A DNA stretch of 64,000 nt from Bacteroidia bacterium (GTDB taxonomy: Bacteria > Bacteroidota > Bacteroidia > Flavobacteriales > Flavobacteriaceae): assembly GCA_030428705.1 (NCBI GenBank), contig JAUIDI010000003.1, positions 527,831 to 591,830 of the forward strand, in the 5' to 3' direction. This document shows, one piece after another, positions 47,666 through 55,922 of the stretch; within the stretch, counting starts at the first letter, position 1, and each line of letters begins with the position of its first letter. The notes under the pieces were generated by a model. That model did not search any database. It was not told the DNA's origin and worked only from the letters and a program-made list of their open reading frames with translations. Both the position numbers and the translations under genes were made by a program.

Positions 47666-48793
47666 CTAATCTAGTGGATTTTTAATGGTTTCAAAAGTAT
47701 TTGTAGCTACATGGGTATATATTTCGGTTGTTTTGCTCGAACCATGGCCAAGCAATACCTGTATCTGTCTTAGATCTGTACCCGCCTCCAGTAAATGGGT
47801 CGCAAAACTATGGCGCAATATATGTGGAGTGACTGGCATCCGTATTTGGGCTTTTTCCGCCGCTGCCTTGACAATCTTTAGAACACTAGCACCGCTATAT
47901 TTCATTCCTATCTTACCTTCGAACAGAAATAATCGAGGTTCATATTTAATATAGTATTTCCTTAAATCCCTTAGGGCCGTTTTGGACAATAGGGTCAACC
48001 TGTCCTTATTTCCCTTTGAACCTATTACTCTAACCAGCATCCGTTTGCTGTCTATATCGTTTATCTTTAAATTTAAAAGTTCACTACGCCTCAAACCCGA
48101 ACCGTATAATAACTGAACAATACATCTGTGCTTGAGATTGTTGGTATTTTCAATTATATCCACGACTTCTTCCTTGGAAATTACCTTTGGCAGCTTAGAT
48201 TCTTTCCGAGGCCTTTCGATTTCATAAAAACGGTTGGGCATTCCCAACACCACTTCGTAATAGAATTTTATTGCGTTGATGGCTTGATTGACATAGGAGT
48301 TCGATACCTTTTTCTGAATAAGACTTTGTAGGAATGCCCTGATATCGCTCTCGTCAATCGCATATAGTTCTTTTTCTTTATAAAAGTTGATGAACATTTC
48401 AAAGAAGGATACATAGGTCTTAACGGTATTATTTGCATATCGTTTTAATTCCAGTTTCAATAGATATTCCTCAGGACAGAATCTGTAACCAGGAATCGGT
48501 TTTCTTGTCCTGAACCAAGACACATCAACGGTTTCATTTTTGGCGTTTACAGGTTTATTGGTTAAAAAACGATTATAGTTTATCCAGACCACACCTTTGA
48601 AAGTATTGAAAACGATTCTAAGATTAGCTTTGGTATTGGGTATGTAGGCCATGTTGTACCGTTCGCTCCATTTCGGATTAGGAAGCCCCTTGACCAAGTT
48701 CTGTATAAGTCTATCAGGTGAAAACTTTATGCCTATCATTTTTCGATTGTTTATCATCAGATGGTACAGTGTTATCGATTTTAATCTGTTCAT
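47666..48793 (-). CDS. Tyrosine recombinase of the cassette array (IntI/Xer-like)
   Basis: 375 residues. An unusual N-terminal ~95-residue domain precedes the SAM-like domain (LKRYANNTVKTYVSFFEMFINFYKEKEL) and the catalytic domain: Arg I in LLYGSGLRRSELLNL, Lys in SKGNKDRLTL, H-x-L-R-H in PHILRHSFATHLLEAG, LLGHGSSKTTEIYTHV with the Tyr nucleophile. The end (YTHVATNTFETIKNPLD) is like IntI (YTHV...SPLD), but the IntI-specific insert before the H-x2-R box is absent. All catalytic residues are intact. It lies directly upstream of the cassettes in the same orientation, as in 'inverted' integrons. It is the likely recombinase for the attC-like sites. Confidence 0.88.
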   Translation of the reverse strand: MNRLKSITLYHLMINNRKMIGIKFSPDRLIQNLVKGLPNPKWSERYNMAYIPNTKANLRIVFNTFKGVVWINYNRFLTNKPVNAKNETVDVSWFRTRKPIPGYRFCPEEYLLKLELKRYANNTVKTYVSFFEMFINFYKEKELYAIDESDIRAFLQSLIQKKVSNSYVNQAINAIKFYYEVVLGMPNRFYEIERPRKESKLPKVISKEEVVDIIENTNNLKHRCIVQLLYGSGLRRSELLNLKINDIDSKRMLVRVIGSKGNKDRLTLLSKTALRDLRKYYIKYEPRLFLFEGKIGMKYSGASVLKIVKAAAEKAQIRMPVTPHILRHSFATHLLEAGTDLRQIQVLLGHGSSKTTEIYTHVATNTFETIKNPLD

Positions 48794-48857
48794 AAAACAA
48801 GTTTACCGAAGTTTCGTATTTTAAACGGTATATTAAGTCTATAATATGCGTTTGTAA

Positions 48858-49232
48858 ATGACTAATCCAAAAACTTGTCCTGTTTGTGGTGCTTTGGTAA
48901 AAGGTAGGTCCGATAAGAAGTTCTGCTCCAAAAAATGCAAATCCATAGACCAATATGAGCATCGACAGAAAACAGAGGTCTTTTACCTAGAGGTCGATAG
49001 ACAATTGAAAATAAATAGGAGAATCTTAAAAAAGTATAACAAATCGGGTTATGCGATCATTAGGAAAAGAGAACTAACTGGAGAGGGATTCAATCCAAAG
49101 TATTTCACCCATTATTGGAAGAGCAAAAAGGGCGACGTATATCTTTTTGTTTACGAATATGGTTTTCTGACGAAGAACGAAAATGGAAAGGATAAATATG
49201 TTCTGGTCGTATGGCAAGATTACATGGCTTAA
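48858..49232 (+). CDS. Small zinc-ribbon protein
   Basis: 124 residues. The N terminus has C-P-V-C and, 13 residues on, C-S-K-K-C (CPVCGALVKGRSDKKFCSKKC), a treble-clef or zinc-ribbon pattern seen in Bacteroidota mobile elements. The rest (INRRILKKYNKSGYAIIRKRELTGEGFNPKYFTHYWKSKKGDVYLFVYEYGFL) is a basic, beta-rich part that could bind nucleic acid. It is divergent from the recombinase with a 64-bp gap, so the two may share control. Function unknown. Confidence 0.82.
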   Translation: MTNPKTCPVCGALVKGRSDKKFCSKKCKSIDQYEHRQKTEVFYLEVDRQLKINRRILKKYNKSGYAIIRKRELTGEGFNPKYFTHYWKSKKGDVYLFVYEYGFLTKNENGKDKYVLVVWQDYMA

Positions 49233-49409
49233 TTTAAAGTGCCTATATATAAAGGCGGTCTTAGATTGTTAGCTAATTTGACCCAAGCCCCTCCGGAAGT
49301 CGGCCAGACCTTCCGCTCCGATCCTCCCCAAACGGACACGCTTCGCCGGTCCGCAACGGTCGTCTTTATCCTACAGGTTGTCCGACATCCTCGGGGCCGC
49401 GCAAAAGCA

Positions 49410-49706
49410 CAAGCGGTAAAAAAAACCGCTTGAACTTTTCTCCCCCTACCCACAAAAAACCTGAATATTTCCATATATCTTCTCTTTTTTAAAGACCATA
49501 TTAGACCAGTTAAATTCCTCGATTGGTCTCAAATAATCTAATATGGTTCCATATGATATTACGACTTAAAATACTGATAATAAGATTATTATAATCAAAT
49601 TTGATGTACTATATTTATCCACGAAGGTGGATAGCAAGTGATGTTTTGCACAGCGCAAAACTGCCTACTTCTACGAAGTGAAATCCGATTAAAATCGAGA
49701 TAAAAA
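49410..49706 (+). other. oriT-like hairpin region upstream of the mob genes
   Basis: The 474-bp gap 49233-49706 has no gene. Its first half is G/C-rich. From 49410 there are: an 8-bp hairpin with an A7 loop (49410-49432); nested inverted repeats ACCATATTAGA/TCTAATATGGT (49495-49505/49537-49547) enclosing AGACCA/TGGTCT; and three close hairpins, TATCCAC-GAAG-GTGGATA (49616-49633), GTTTTGC-ACAGC-GCAAAAC (49643-49661) and ACTTC-TAC-GAAGT (49667-49679). Clustered hairpins right before mobC are typical of an origin of transfer. The nick site cannot be fixed. Confidence 0.5.
49436..49459 (-). repeat. Mob-flanking repeat, copy 1
   Basis: Read on the minus strand it is TTTTTTGTGG-G-TAGGGGGAGA. Copies 2 and 3 lie on the plus strand at 52432 and 63152. 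Confidence 0.55.
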
Positions 49707-50096
49707 ATGGCTCGCAACAAAGGTGGAAGAAAACGATTGGGGGACAAGAAACGGATGCACGCCATAACGCTCTATTTCAACGGTACGGAACTGGGAAAAA
49801 TAAAGATAATCCTGCAATCCTATAATCTTGATTTCGGAAAAAGGGGAACGGTCGGGCCCTTCTTGAGAAAGCTGATTTTGAACAAGGAAACGGTAAAGGA
49901 AAAACGGATTCCCGATGGCATCTCCAACCTCAGTTACCAGATCAACAAGATAGGCACCAACATCAACCAACTGGTCAAGGTAGCCAACTACAAGAACATG
50001 CGCAGCCCGAACTCGAACCTCGAAAGGGAGATACACAAGGCTAGCGAATTGATGCTCGAACTCATCGAAACGATAAACGACAAGAACGAGAAATGA
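49707..50096 (+). CDS. mobC: MobC-like relaxosome accessory protein
   Basis: 129 residues. The N terminus is strongly basic (MARNKGGRKRLGDKKRMHAITLYFNGTELGKIKIIL), like ribbon-helix-helix-type mobilization proteins. The C-terminal half is the MobC helix pair (GISNLSYQINKIGTNINQLVKVANYKN). MobC opens or binds oriT and helps the relaxase. It overlaps the relaxase start by 4 bp (ATGA), so the two are coupled. The oriT-like hairpins lie just upstream. Confidence 0.88.
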   Translation: MARNKGGRKRLGDKKRMHAITLYFNGTELGKIKIILQSYNLDFGKRGTVGPFLRKLILNKETVKEKRIPDGISNLSYQINKIGTNINQLVKVANYKNMRSPNSNLEREIHKASELMLELIETINDKNEK

Positions 50097-52384
50097 TTGC
50101 AAAGGTGCTTTATCGGAAAAGCGTACAGGGCGTGCTGAAGTATGTTTTGGGCAAAGAAGAAAGCACCGTACTCGGCTTTCAGAATACCTATTCCGATACA
50201 AACACCGACATGAAGTTTTTCGGGAGGGTATTGTACCATCTGGGAAATCGGCACGATTCGGAAAAACGGTATGCGCATATCTCACTCAACCTTCCCCGTG
50301 GCGAGCACTTGAACGACAGGGAATTTTTCGAACTCTCCAAAAGTTATATGCAACACATGGGCTATGGCGAACAGCCCTATGTGGTCATTAGACATCATGA
50401 CACCAAACACGAGCATGTGCATATCGTATCGTCCACCATAAAGGAAGACTGTTTGCAGATCAACCTTTCCAATGATATACTAAGGAGCATAGCCACCCAG
50501 AAATACCTCGAAAAAGAGTTCGGACTTTCCCCGTCACCGGGAACGAAACAGACCATGGAACTCCCGAAATACGAAATGCCCGAATTCCGGAACCGGGACA
50601 TCAACGGGGTCAGGTTCTATATGCAGGACATTGTGAACAACACCCTTCAAAAGTACAAGGTGCGAAGCTTTGATGAACTCGCTGGACATCTCAAAAGCCA
50701 TCATATTGAGATAAAGACGACCGAACGAAATGGAAGGATAGGGGTATCGTACGGTGTTGCCGTAAAGGATGGTTACAAGTCAAGGTTCATCAATGGCTAT
50801 ACCGTCCATCCTCAATTGAGCGGCCCAAAACTGCAAAAAGCCTTTGAACGGAACCAAAGCTCGAAACTGTTGCCCATGGTCAAAAAACGGCTGGAAAAAC
50901 AACTACAGACAACTTACGGACTTTTCAGGACGATAAACCCCGAACATTTGCCGGACATCCTGAAATCCTATCAAAATCTAATTTGTAAAGTGGATTACGA
51001 TGAGGAAGAAAAGGCCATGGACTTTACCATCTATGACAAATCGGGATATGTCCTGAAAGCTGAGGAAATAGCATCCACTATCGGAATCCACAAAAACCCC
51101 GAACTGTTCAATACCGGATACACCCAGATGTACACGGAAAGCAATCAGTTAAAACTGGAACTTCAAAAGTGCATCAAGGAAGCCTATATAGAAACCTATA
51201 GAAATTCAAGGAGAAAAATTATTTTCTCGGAACATATCTATAGTATGCCCATAAAACCGATAGTGACGGAAATGACCAAATCGGAACGTTTCCTATTTCT
51301 CAAAAAGTATCTGCATACCGATAACCGAGAATTGGGAAAGCTGATACAAGAACAATTCAATATTGTAAAGGACAAGCTCTACATTACAGAATCGGTCAAG
51401 GCAGAACGGCAATTAAAAGGGAAGGCCGAACTCATAAGACAGGCAAGCGAAAAACGGTTGTTCGATGCACCGAGACAACGGGGAATCCTTTTCGAACTTG
51501 TTCGAAGCCTCGGCACTGATTACGGTAGGGGCATGCTCCGATTTTCGAATTCCCATCGATATCAGGTCAAACTGAACTTGGGCCAAATAAAGTTGCCCAA
51601 GCAAATCGACTTTTATGCTTCCCCTTTCTTCATAAAGGAGAACGAAAAAATATTGGACGGACTTCTGAACGACAAAACCGAAAAAGAAATCCGCCCAAGC
51701 CCGACGGCGATATTCCTGCCATTGATGTTCCCGAACCTTTACACGGCCATGGCACAAGGATACAGGCAGCGGTTCGAACGTTTGTGCCTCAAGTCTTATC
51801 ATAAATACGCCGAACGCAAGCAGGTATCCTTCGAGAAATCCCCGAAAGACTATATAAAGTTTTTCAATGAAAAAGGATTCAAGTTCGAAAAGAGGGAAGG
51901 AAAGCTATTCATCGGTTCGATATATTCCAAATACCCGGTAAGCGTTTCCATTTCACAGAAAACACAGACGTATTTGGAATCATCGCCCGACTTGAACAGG
52001 GTTTTAGGAGAGCAAACAAAAACTTTGGGGAACATCGAGACATCCGGACGGGATAATCTGAAAAGTCTTTGGGCCGGTCATTTGGTAGAGACCGGACAAT
52101 ATAGAAAGGCGGCTTATCTCTTCGTTTTGGATGGGGTAAGACCGAATGTCCCCTTACGACAATTGGAACACCATATGCAGAACGGGTTGAAGGAATCCCT
52201 AGTTGCCGTCTCCCAAAAGCAAGTGAGCAGAAAACAGGCACGGCTACTTCGAAAGGGTGTTTATGCCCTTGGCAATATGTTGGGAAGCAATAGTTTCGTA
52301 GAAGAAGAAATGTTCAACGGCTTTAAGGATGAATTGACCGATTACTCGAAATATAAAGGAAAAGGTATGGGGCATGCATGGTAA
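50093..52384 (+). CDS. mobB: Relaxase / mobilization nuclease (MobB-type)
   Basis: 763 residues. The relaxase domain is at the N terminus: YAHISLNLPRGEHLNDREF and the metal-binding motif HHDTKHEHVHIV (101-112; H-x3-H-x-H-x-H pattern). A Tyr early in the chain (Tyr7 or Tyr17) may be the nicking residue. The large C-terminal part (about 200-763) has no known domain and is typical of Bacteroidota relaxases. It nicks oriT and pilots the strand to the recipient. No coupling protein is encoded, so a helper conjugative element must supply the channel. Confidence 0.92.
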   Translation: MIAKVLYRKSVQGVLKYVLGKEESTVLGFQNTYSDTNTDMKFFGRVLYHLGNRHDSEKRYAHISLNLPRGEHLNDREFFELSKSYMQHMGYGEQPYVVIRHHDTKHEHVHIVSSTIKEDCLQINLSNDILRSIATQKYLEKEFGLSPSPGTKQTMELPKYEMPEFRNRDINGVRFYMQDIVNNTLQKYKVRSFDELAGHLKSHHIEIKTTERNGRIGVSYGVAVKDGYKSRFINGYTVHPQLSGPKLQKAFERNQSSKLLPMVKKRLEKQLQTTYGLFRTINPEHLPDILKSYQNLICKVDYDEEEKAMDFTIYDKSGYVLKAEEIASTIGIHKNPELFNTGYTQMYTESNQLKLELQKCIKEAYIETYRNSRRKIIFSEHIYSMPIKPIVTEMTKSERFLFLKKYLHTDNRELGKLIQEQFNIVKDKLYITESVKAERQLKGKAELIRQASEKRLFDAPRQRGILFELVRSLGTDYGRGMLRFSNSHRYQVKLNLGQIKLPKQIDFYASPFFIKENEKILDGLLNDKTEKEIRPSPTAIFLPLMFPNLYTAMAQGYRQRFERLCLKSYHKYAERKQVSFEKSPKDYIKFFNEKGFKFEKREGKLFIGSIYSKYPVSVSISQKTQTYLESSPDLNRVLGEQTKTLGNIETSGRDNLKSLWAGHLVETGQYRKAAYLFVLDGVRPNVPLRQLEHHMQNGLKESLVAVSQKQVSRKQARLLRKGVYALGNMLGSNSFVEEEMFNGFKDELTDYSKYKGKGMGHAW

Positions 52385-52416
52385 AATTCTAAAAAGCGAT
52401 TTCGATATGGAATTTT

Positions 52417-52437
52417 GCGCCCCGAAGGGCGCTTTTT
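52417..52437 (+). terminator. Terminator of the mob operon
   Basis: GCGCCC (52417-52422) pairs with GGGCGC (52427-52432), CGAA loop, then TTTTT. It runs straight into mob-flanking repeat copy 2. Confidence 0.8.
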
Positions 52438-52453
52438 GTGGATAGGGAGAGAA
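52432..52453 (+). repeat. Mob-flanking repeat, copy 2
   Basis: CTTTTTGTGGATAGGGAGAG; inverted relative to copy 1, so the pair brackets the mob module. Confidence 0.55.
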
Positions 52454-53000
52454 GAAGTATGGTGTGCAAAGCCGGAGTTCGGTCGCGCCCTACGGAGTTT
52501 CTTTTTTATGCTTATCTATCGGAACGCTAAAGAAACCCCGCAGGATCCACGCGCAGTTAAGTCATGGTAAGATTTGGGGCAGGACGGAAAGTTATTAAGA
52601 AGAATTCGATGACGAGATCTGGCGACTTATAATTTTTTTTGCAAATTATTATAGTCACAAAAAACCTTCCTTTTTTAAAACGAGTTTGTTATTAGCATGA
52701 CTTCAGACCTATTGAAGAATTTCAACGTGCCGGTTCTAGTGCTATTATTTCCATTGGGGTGTTATCTTAAACTAAATATTCTTAAATAGATTCCGTATAA
52801 ATATCTCCATTTTTGCAAAGAACTTTTTCAAGATATCCAACATCAATACCCTATTACTCATTTGCCAATTCTGTTTAGGCAGCAAAGCATCATATTGACT
52901 ATCTTTAAAAAAAGACAATTTCAATTTTCAGGATTTTAGATGTGAGGTTCTTTTTTTATGAACACTTAGTCACTGACCTACCGAAAGAATAAGCCAAAAC
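52454..53000. other. Non-coding stretch between mob genes and AraC gene
   Basis: About 550 bp with no credible gene on either strand. A/T-rich; probably holds the promoter of the AraC-type gene. No clear -7 box was found. Confidence 0.5.
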
Positions 53001-53561
53001 ATGAAATTATACATTAAATACATGGTCAGTCAACGTTGCAAAATATTGGTAAGCCAAGAATTAAGAAAACTGGATTTGGATTTTACGGCCTTAGACCTCG
53101 GAATGGTCCAAATTAACGGGGATATTACGCAAGAAAAGCGAACTTTGTTCGGGCAAAATCTTCTTAAATCGGGACTCGAGCTCCTTGATGACACCAAGAA
53201 TATCTTAATTGAGCGGATAAAGACAGCCATCATAGAAATGATTCATCATACGGACGAAATTCCAAAGACCAATTATTCCGGATATTTGAGCGAAGAGCTG
53301 GGATATGACTACACCTACTTGTCGAACACGTTTTCCGAAGTGAAAGGAATTACCATACAACAATATATCATCAATCATAAGATTGAAAAGGTAAAGGAGT
53401 TGTTGCTATATGATGAGCTCAATCTGACCGAGATTTCCCATAGGCTCCATTATAGTAGTCCATCCCACTTGTCAAATCAATTTAAAAAGGTGACTGGTCT
53501 CACTCCTTCCTATTTCAAAAGAATGAAGAAAAAAAGACAGCAAAATTTGGAGAACCTGTGA
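53001..53561 (+). CDS. AraC-family transcriptional regulator
   Basis: 186 residues. The C-terminal ~100 residues are a double helix-turn-helix of the AraC type: GYLSEELGYDYTYLSNTFSEVKGITIQQYIINHKIEKVKELLLYDELNLTEISHRLHYSSPSHLSNQFKKVTGLTPSYFKR. The N-terminal part (1-85) is short and has no cupin sensor; it resembles the small Bacteroidota regulators of this type. Targets may be the cupin and amino-acid operon downstream, but that is position-based. Confidence 0.9.
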   Translation: MKLYIKYMVSQRCKILVSQELRKLDLDFTALDLGMVQINGDITQEKRTLFGQNLLKSGLELLDDTKNILIERIKTAIIEMIHHTDEIPKTNYSGYLSEELGYDYTYLSNTFSEVKGITIQQYIINHKIEKVKELLLYDELNLTEISHRLHYSSPSHLSNQFKKVTGLTPSYFKRMKKKRQQNLENL

Positions 53562-53715
53562 TATATGCAAGGTTTACAATTATTTATATAGCAAAAACCA
53601 GCTGTTCTGTCTGATCTTTGTAGTCTGCTAAGATTATTATCAATAGTATTCAAAATATCAATTCTATGTACTTATTTGAAAAGAACAATTTGGTTTACAG
53701 CATTCTAAAAAAATA

Positions 53716-53820
53716 ATGCCCCCTTTCGGTATACTATTTGAAAGTGGAAACCAAGAAAATGTGAGGGAGAATGAATTACAGAAAAACCTAAAACCCGATT
53801 TTGTCAGAATCAAAAAATGA
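53716..53820 (+). CDS. Possible 34-residue peptide
   Basis: ATG at 53716, TGA at 53818, sequence beginning MPPFGILFESGNQENVREN. A hairpin with arms GGTCAT/ATGACC follows (53831-53846). No recognised family. The surrounding 53562-54025 stretch has no other gene. Confidence 0.25.
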   Translation: MPPFGILFESGNQENVRENELQKNLKPDFVRIKK

Positions 53821-54025
53821 GGTTTCTCACGGTCATAAAAATGACCGGTGTGATACTAGGAGAAGGAGAATTTAATTTTGTTTATTGATAAGCGCTTTTG
53901 GATAGTCTAAAAGCCAAAAGAAGAACAGTAATTAAAAAATACTGCTCTTTTTTCGTCAAAAGGCAAAAGGGCTGGTATTTCAATAGCCATTGTTTTTGCG
54001 AAGCAGGTTTTTATAGCAAGCTACA

Positions 54026-54112
54026 ATGACAAAAACAAACACCATGAGAAAATGCGCTATCTGTTTTATCTGTTTGATAGCAATGTTGGTGATTGCCATT
54101 TGTCTGCAATAA
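54026..54112 (+). CDS. Possible small membrane peptide
   Basis: 28 codons from 54026 (or 22 from ATG 54044): MRKCAICFICLIAMLVIAICLQ is one Cys-rich hydrophobic helix. It could be a single-span peptide; there is no homology evidence. Confidence 0.3.
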   Translation: MTKTNTMRKCAICFICLIAMLVIAICLQ

Positions 54113-54130
54113 ACCGGTAAAACCTAAATT

Positions 54131-54284
54131 ATGTCAAAAGAAAAAGAAGGAAAACAGAAATCAGGAAAAACCCCCGCCCTCAAGTAGCCCAAAAGAAAAG
54201 AAAGCCGCCAAAAGGGCAAAACGGGATGCTAAAAAAGAGCGGAATGAAACAATAAGTTACAGACTTGACCATGGAACCAGGTGA
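54131..54284 (+). pseudogene. Small Lys-rich basic protein gene with a frameshift
   Basis: The first frame reads MSKEKEGKQKSGKTPALK and then TAG. In the next frame the sequence goes on without a break as SPKEKKAAKRAKRDAKKERNETIS. Removing one base near 54184-54188 joins them into a ~50-residue basic protein of a type common in Bacteroidota. One extra base is the simplest reading. Its 3' end overlaps the cupin start. Confidence 0.45.
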
Positions 54285-54600
54285 ATTTGAAGAATTAAAA
54301 ACGTTTAATCTGGTAGATGTATTGGAATACAGTTCCAATGCCATAGTAGTTAAAAACATAATGGTTCAGTATAATTGTGTCATACAGGCGTTTGTATTTG
54401 ATTTTGGCAAAGTTCAATCTTTTGAAAAATCTCCTTACTCTCGTTTCATTCACATAATCGAAGGTAAGGCCGAAATGGTAATCAACAAGAATTCCACTTT
54501 TATGCAAATGGGAGATTCCATTATTGTTCCTGCATACACTTTTAGTTCTATCGAAGCAAATCATAAATTCAAAATGATTTGTACTACCATTAAGGACTAA
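54271..54600 (+). CDS. Small cupin-domain protein
   Basis: 109 residues from ATG 54271 (a TTG two codons upstream is possible). A single cupin barrel is visible: VFDFGKVQSFEKSPYSRFIHIIEGKAEMVINKNSTFMQMGDSIIVPAYTFSSIEA. The usual first-motif His ligands are weakly kept (only one His in FIHII), so metal binding is uncertain. It may be a small-molecule sensor or enzyme. It stands between the AraC regulator and the D-amino-acid-type operon. Confidence 0.8.
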   Translation: MEPGEFEELKTFNLVDVLEYSSNAIVVKNIMVQYNCVIQAFVFDFGKVQSFEKSPYSRFIHIIEGKAEMVINKNSTFMQMGDSIIVPAYTFSSIEANHKFKMICTTIKD

Positions 54601-54842
54601 TTATGGGGCAAGGACTTATGATTGGGAATTGACACAATGGTAAAATGGGCCAAAGTATGAAACGTGACATGTGCCAAGTATAAGCTCTCCGTTATGCTTA
54701 TTTAACAATTGTATCGCCCTAGAATCGATTTTCGTTCCCTCCAGAACGGAGGTCATAGTGAATGAACGGATCTATACTATGACGAGAATTAAAACTTTGT
54801 GAAGTTATCACTATTGATTTGGACAACTTACTATTAGAACTA

Positions 54843-55922
54843 ATGAAAGCTAAAGCTTTGGTTTATTGTGAAAATGAATTTGGCCGTATAGACGGTAAAG
54901 TGGCTAATGGACTCATTCGGCAATCGGAGACCTATGATATTGTTGGTGTCATTGATAGTTCTAAGGCTGGTCAGGATGCGGGAGAATATCTTGACGGTGT
55001 GAAAAATGCAATTCCCATTTTCAAAAGTATCGCATTGGCCTTAGAAGAATTAAACGCTATCCCTGAATATTTTATCTACGGTATCGCCCCACTCGCATCC
55101 TTCTTAAGTGATGAACAAAGGGAAATTATTTTTAGTGCTATGAAGAGTGGAATGAATATAGTTAACGGTCTTCCTGAGTTTTTTAGCGAGAATTCTCAAT
55201 TTGCCCGTATGGCCCTTAATTATGGAGTAACTATACTGGATGTTAGAAAACCTCCAAAACGTGAAAACCTCCATAATTTTTCAGGACGTATTCAAGAGGT
55301 AAAGGTTCCAATAATTACGGTTATGGGCACTGATTGTGCGGTGGGCAAAAGAACCACGGCATTGCTATTAGTGGAAGCATTGCGGAATGAAGGTCTGAAC
55401 GCTGTTTTTGTGACCACTGGTCAGACAGGCTTGCTCCAAGGCTCCAAATACGGGGTTGCCATAGATGTGTTGACATCAGGATTCGCCACCGGTGAAGTTG
55501 AAAACGCCGTGCTAAACGCCTATGAACAAGAACAACCAGACATCATTGTTGTGGAAGGCCAGGGAGCTTTAAGCCACCCTGCATTCACATCTTCAAGTGC
55601 CATTCTACGCGGGGCAATGCCAGATGCGATTATCATACAACATCCTCCAAAACGAAAAAGTTATTGTGACTACCCCAAAATTCCTTTGTTGGACTTGGCA
55701 GACGAGATTGAAATGATAGAGATATTCTCTAAATCAACGGTTATTGCAATCACCATTAACCATGAAAACATGACCCATGTTGAAGTGGACCATGTAATAA
55801 GCCAATATGAATCAGAATATAACCTACCTGTTACGAATGCCCTGCTGCATGGATGCGATAAGCTGGTAAAAGAGTTGATCAAAATATTTCCAGAGTTAAA
55901 AAGAGAGTCGGTGTTGGTTTGA
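54843..55922 (+). CDS. DUF1611 protein (DgcN-like, P-loop)
   Basis: 359 residues from ATG 54843 (TTG 54819 is an alternative). An N-terminal Rossmann-like domain (1-140; DIVGVIDSSKAGQDAGEYLDG) precedes a P-loop domain with ITVMGTDCAVGKRTTALLLVEAL and VVEGQGALSHPAF. This is the DUF1611 family, which includes DgcN, a D-glutamate N-acetyltransferase working with an N-acetyl-D-Glu racemase. Here it is coupled to a PLP racemase and a D,D-dipeptidase (4-bp overlap with the next gene). A role in D-amino-acid metabolism is inferred. Confidence 0.85.
   Translation: MKAKALVYCENEFGRIDGKVANGLIRQSETYDIVGVIDSSKAGQDAGEYLDGVKNAIPIFKSIALALEELNAIPEYFIYGIAPLASFLSDEQREIIFSAMKSGMNIVNGLPEFFSENSQFARMALNYGVTILDVRKPPKRENLHNFSGRIQEVKVPIITVMGTDCAVGKRTTALLLVEALRNEGLNAVFVTTGQTGLLQGSKYGVAIDVLTSGFATGEVENAVLNAYEQEQPDIIVVEGQGALSHPAFTSSSAILRGAMPDAIIIQHPPKRKSYCDYPKIPLLDLADEIEMIEIFSKSTVIAITINHENMTHVEVDHVISQYESEYNLPVTNALLHGCDKLVKELIKIFPELKRESVLV

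Noticed and set aside
49229..49474. Frames of 64 and 81 codons in the G/C-rich half of the pre-mob gap
   Set aside because: Opposite-strand shadows of one another with no homology-like features; they overlap the hairpin region.
53562..54025. Toxin-antitoxin pair among the short frames
   Set aside because: No recognisable toxin or antitoxin motif; only a 34-codon frame and a hairpin.
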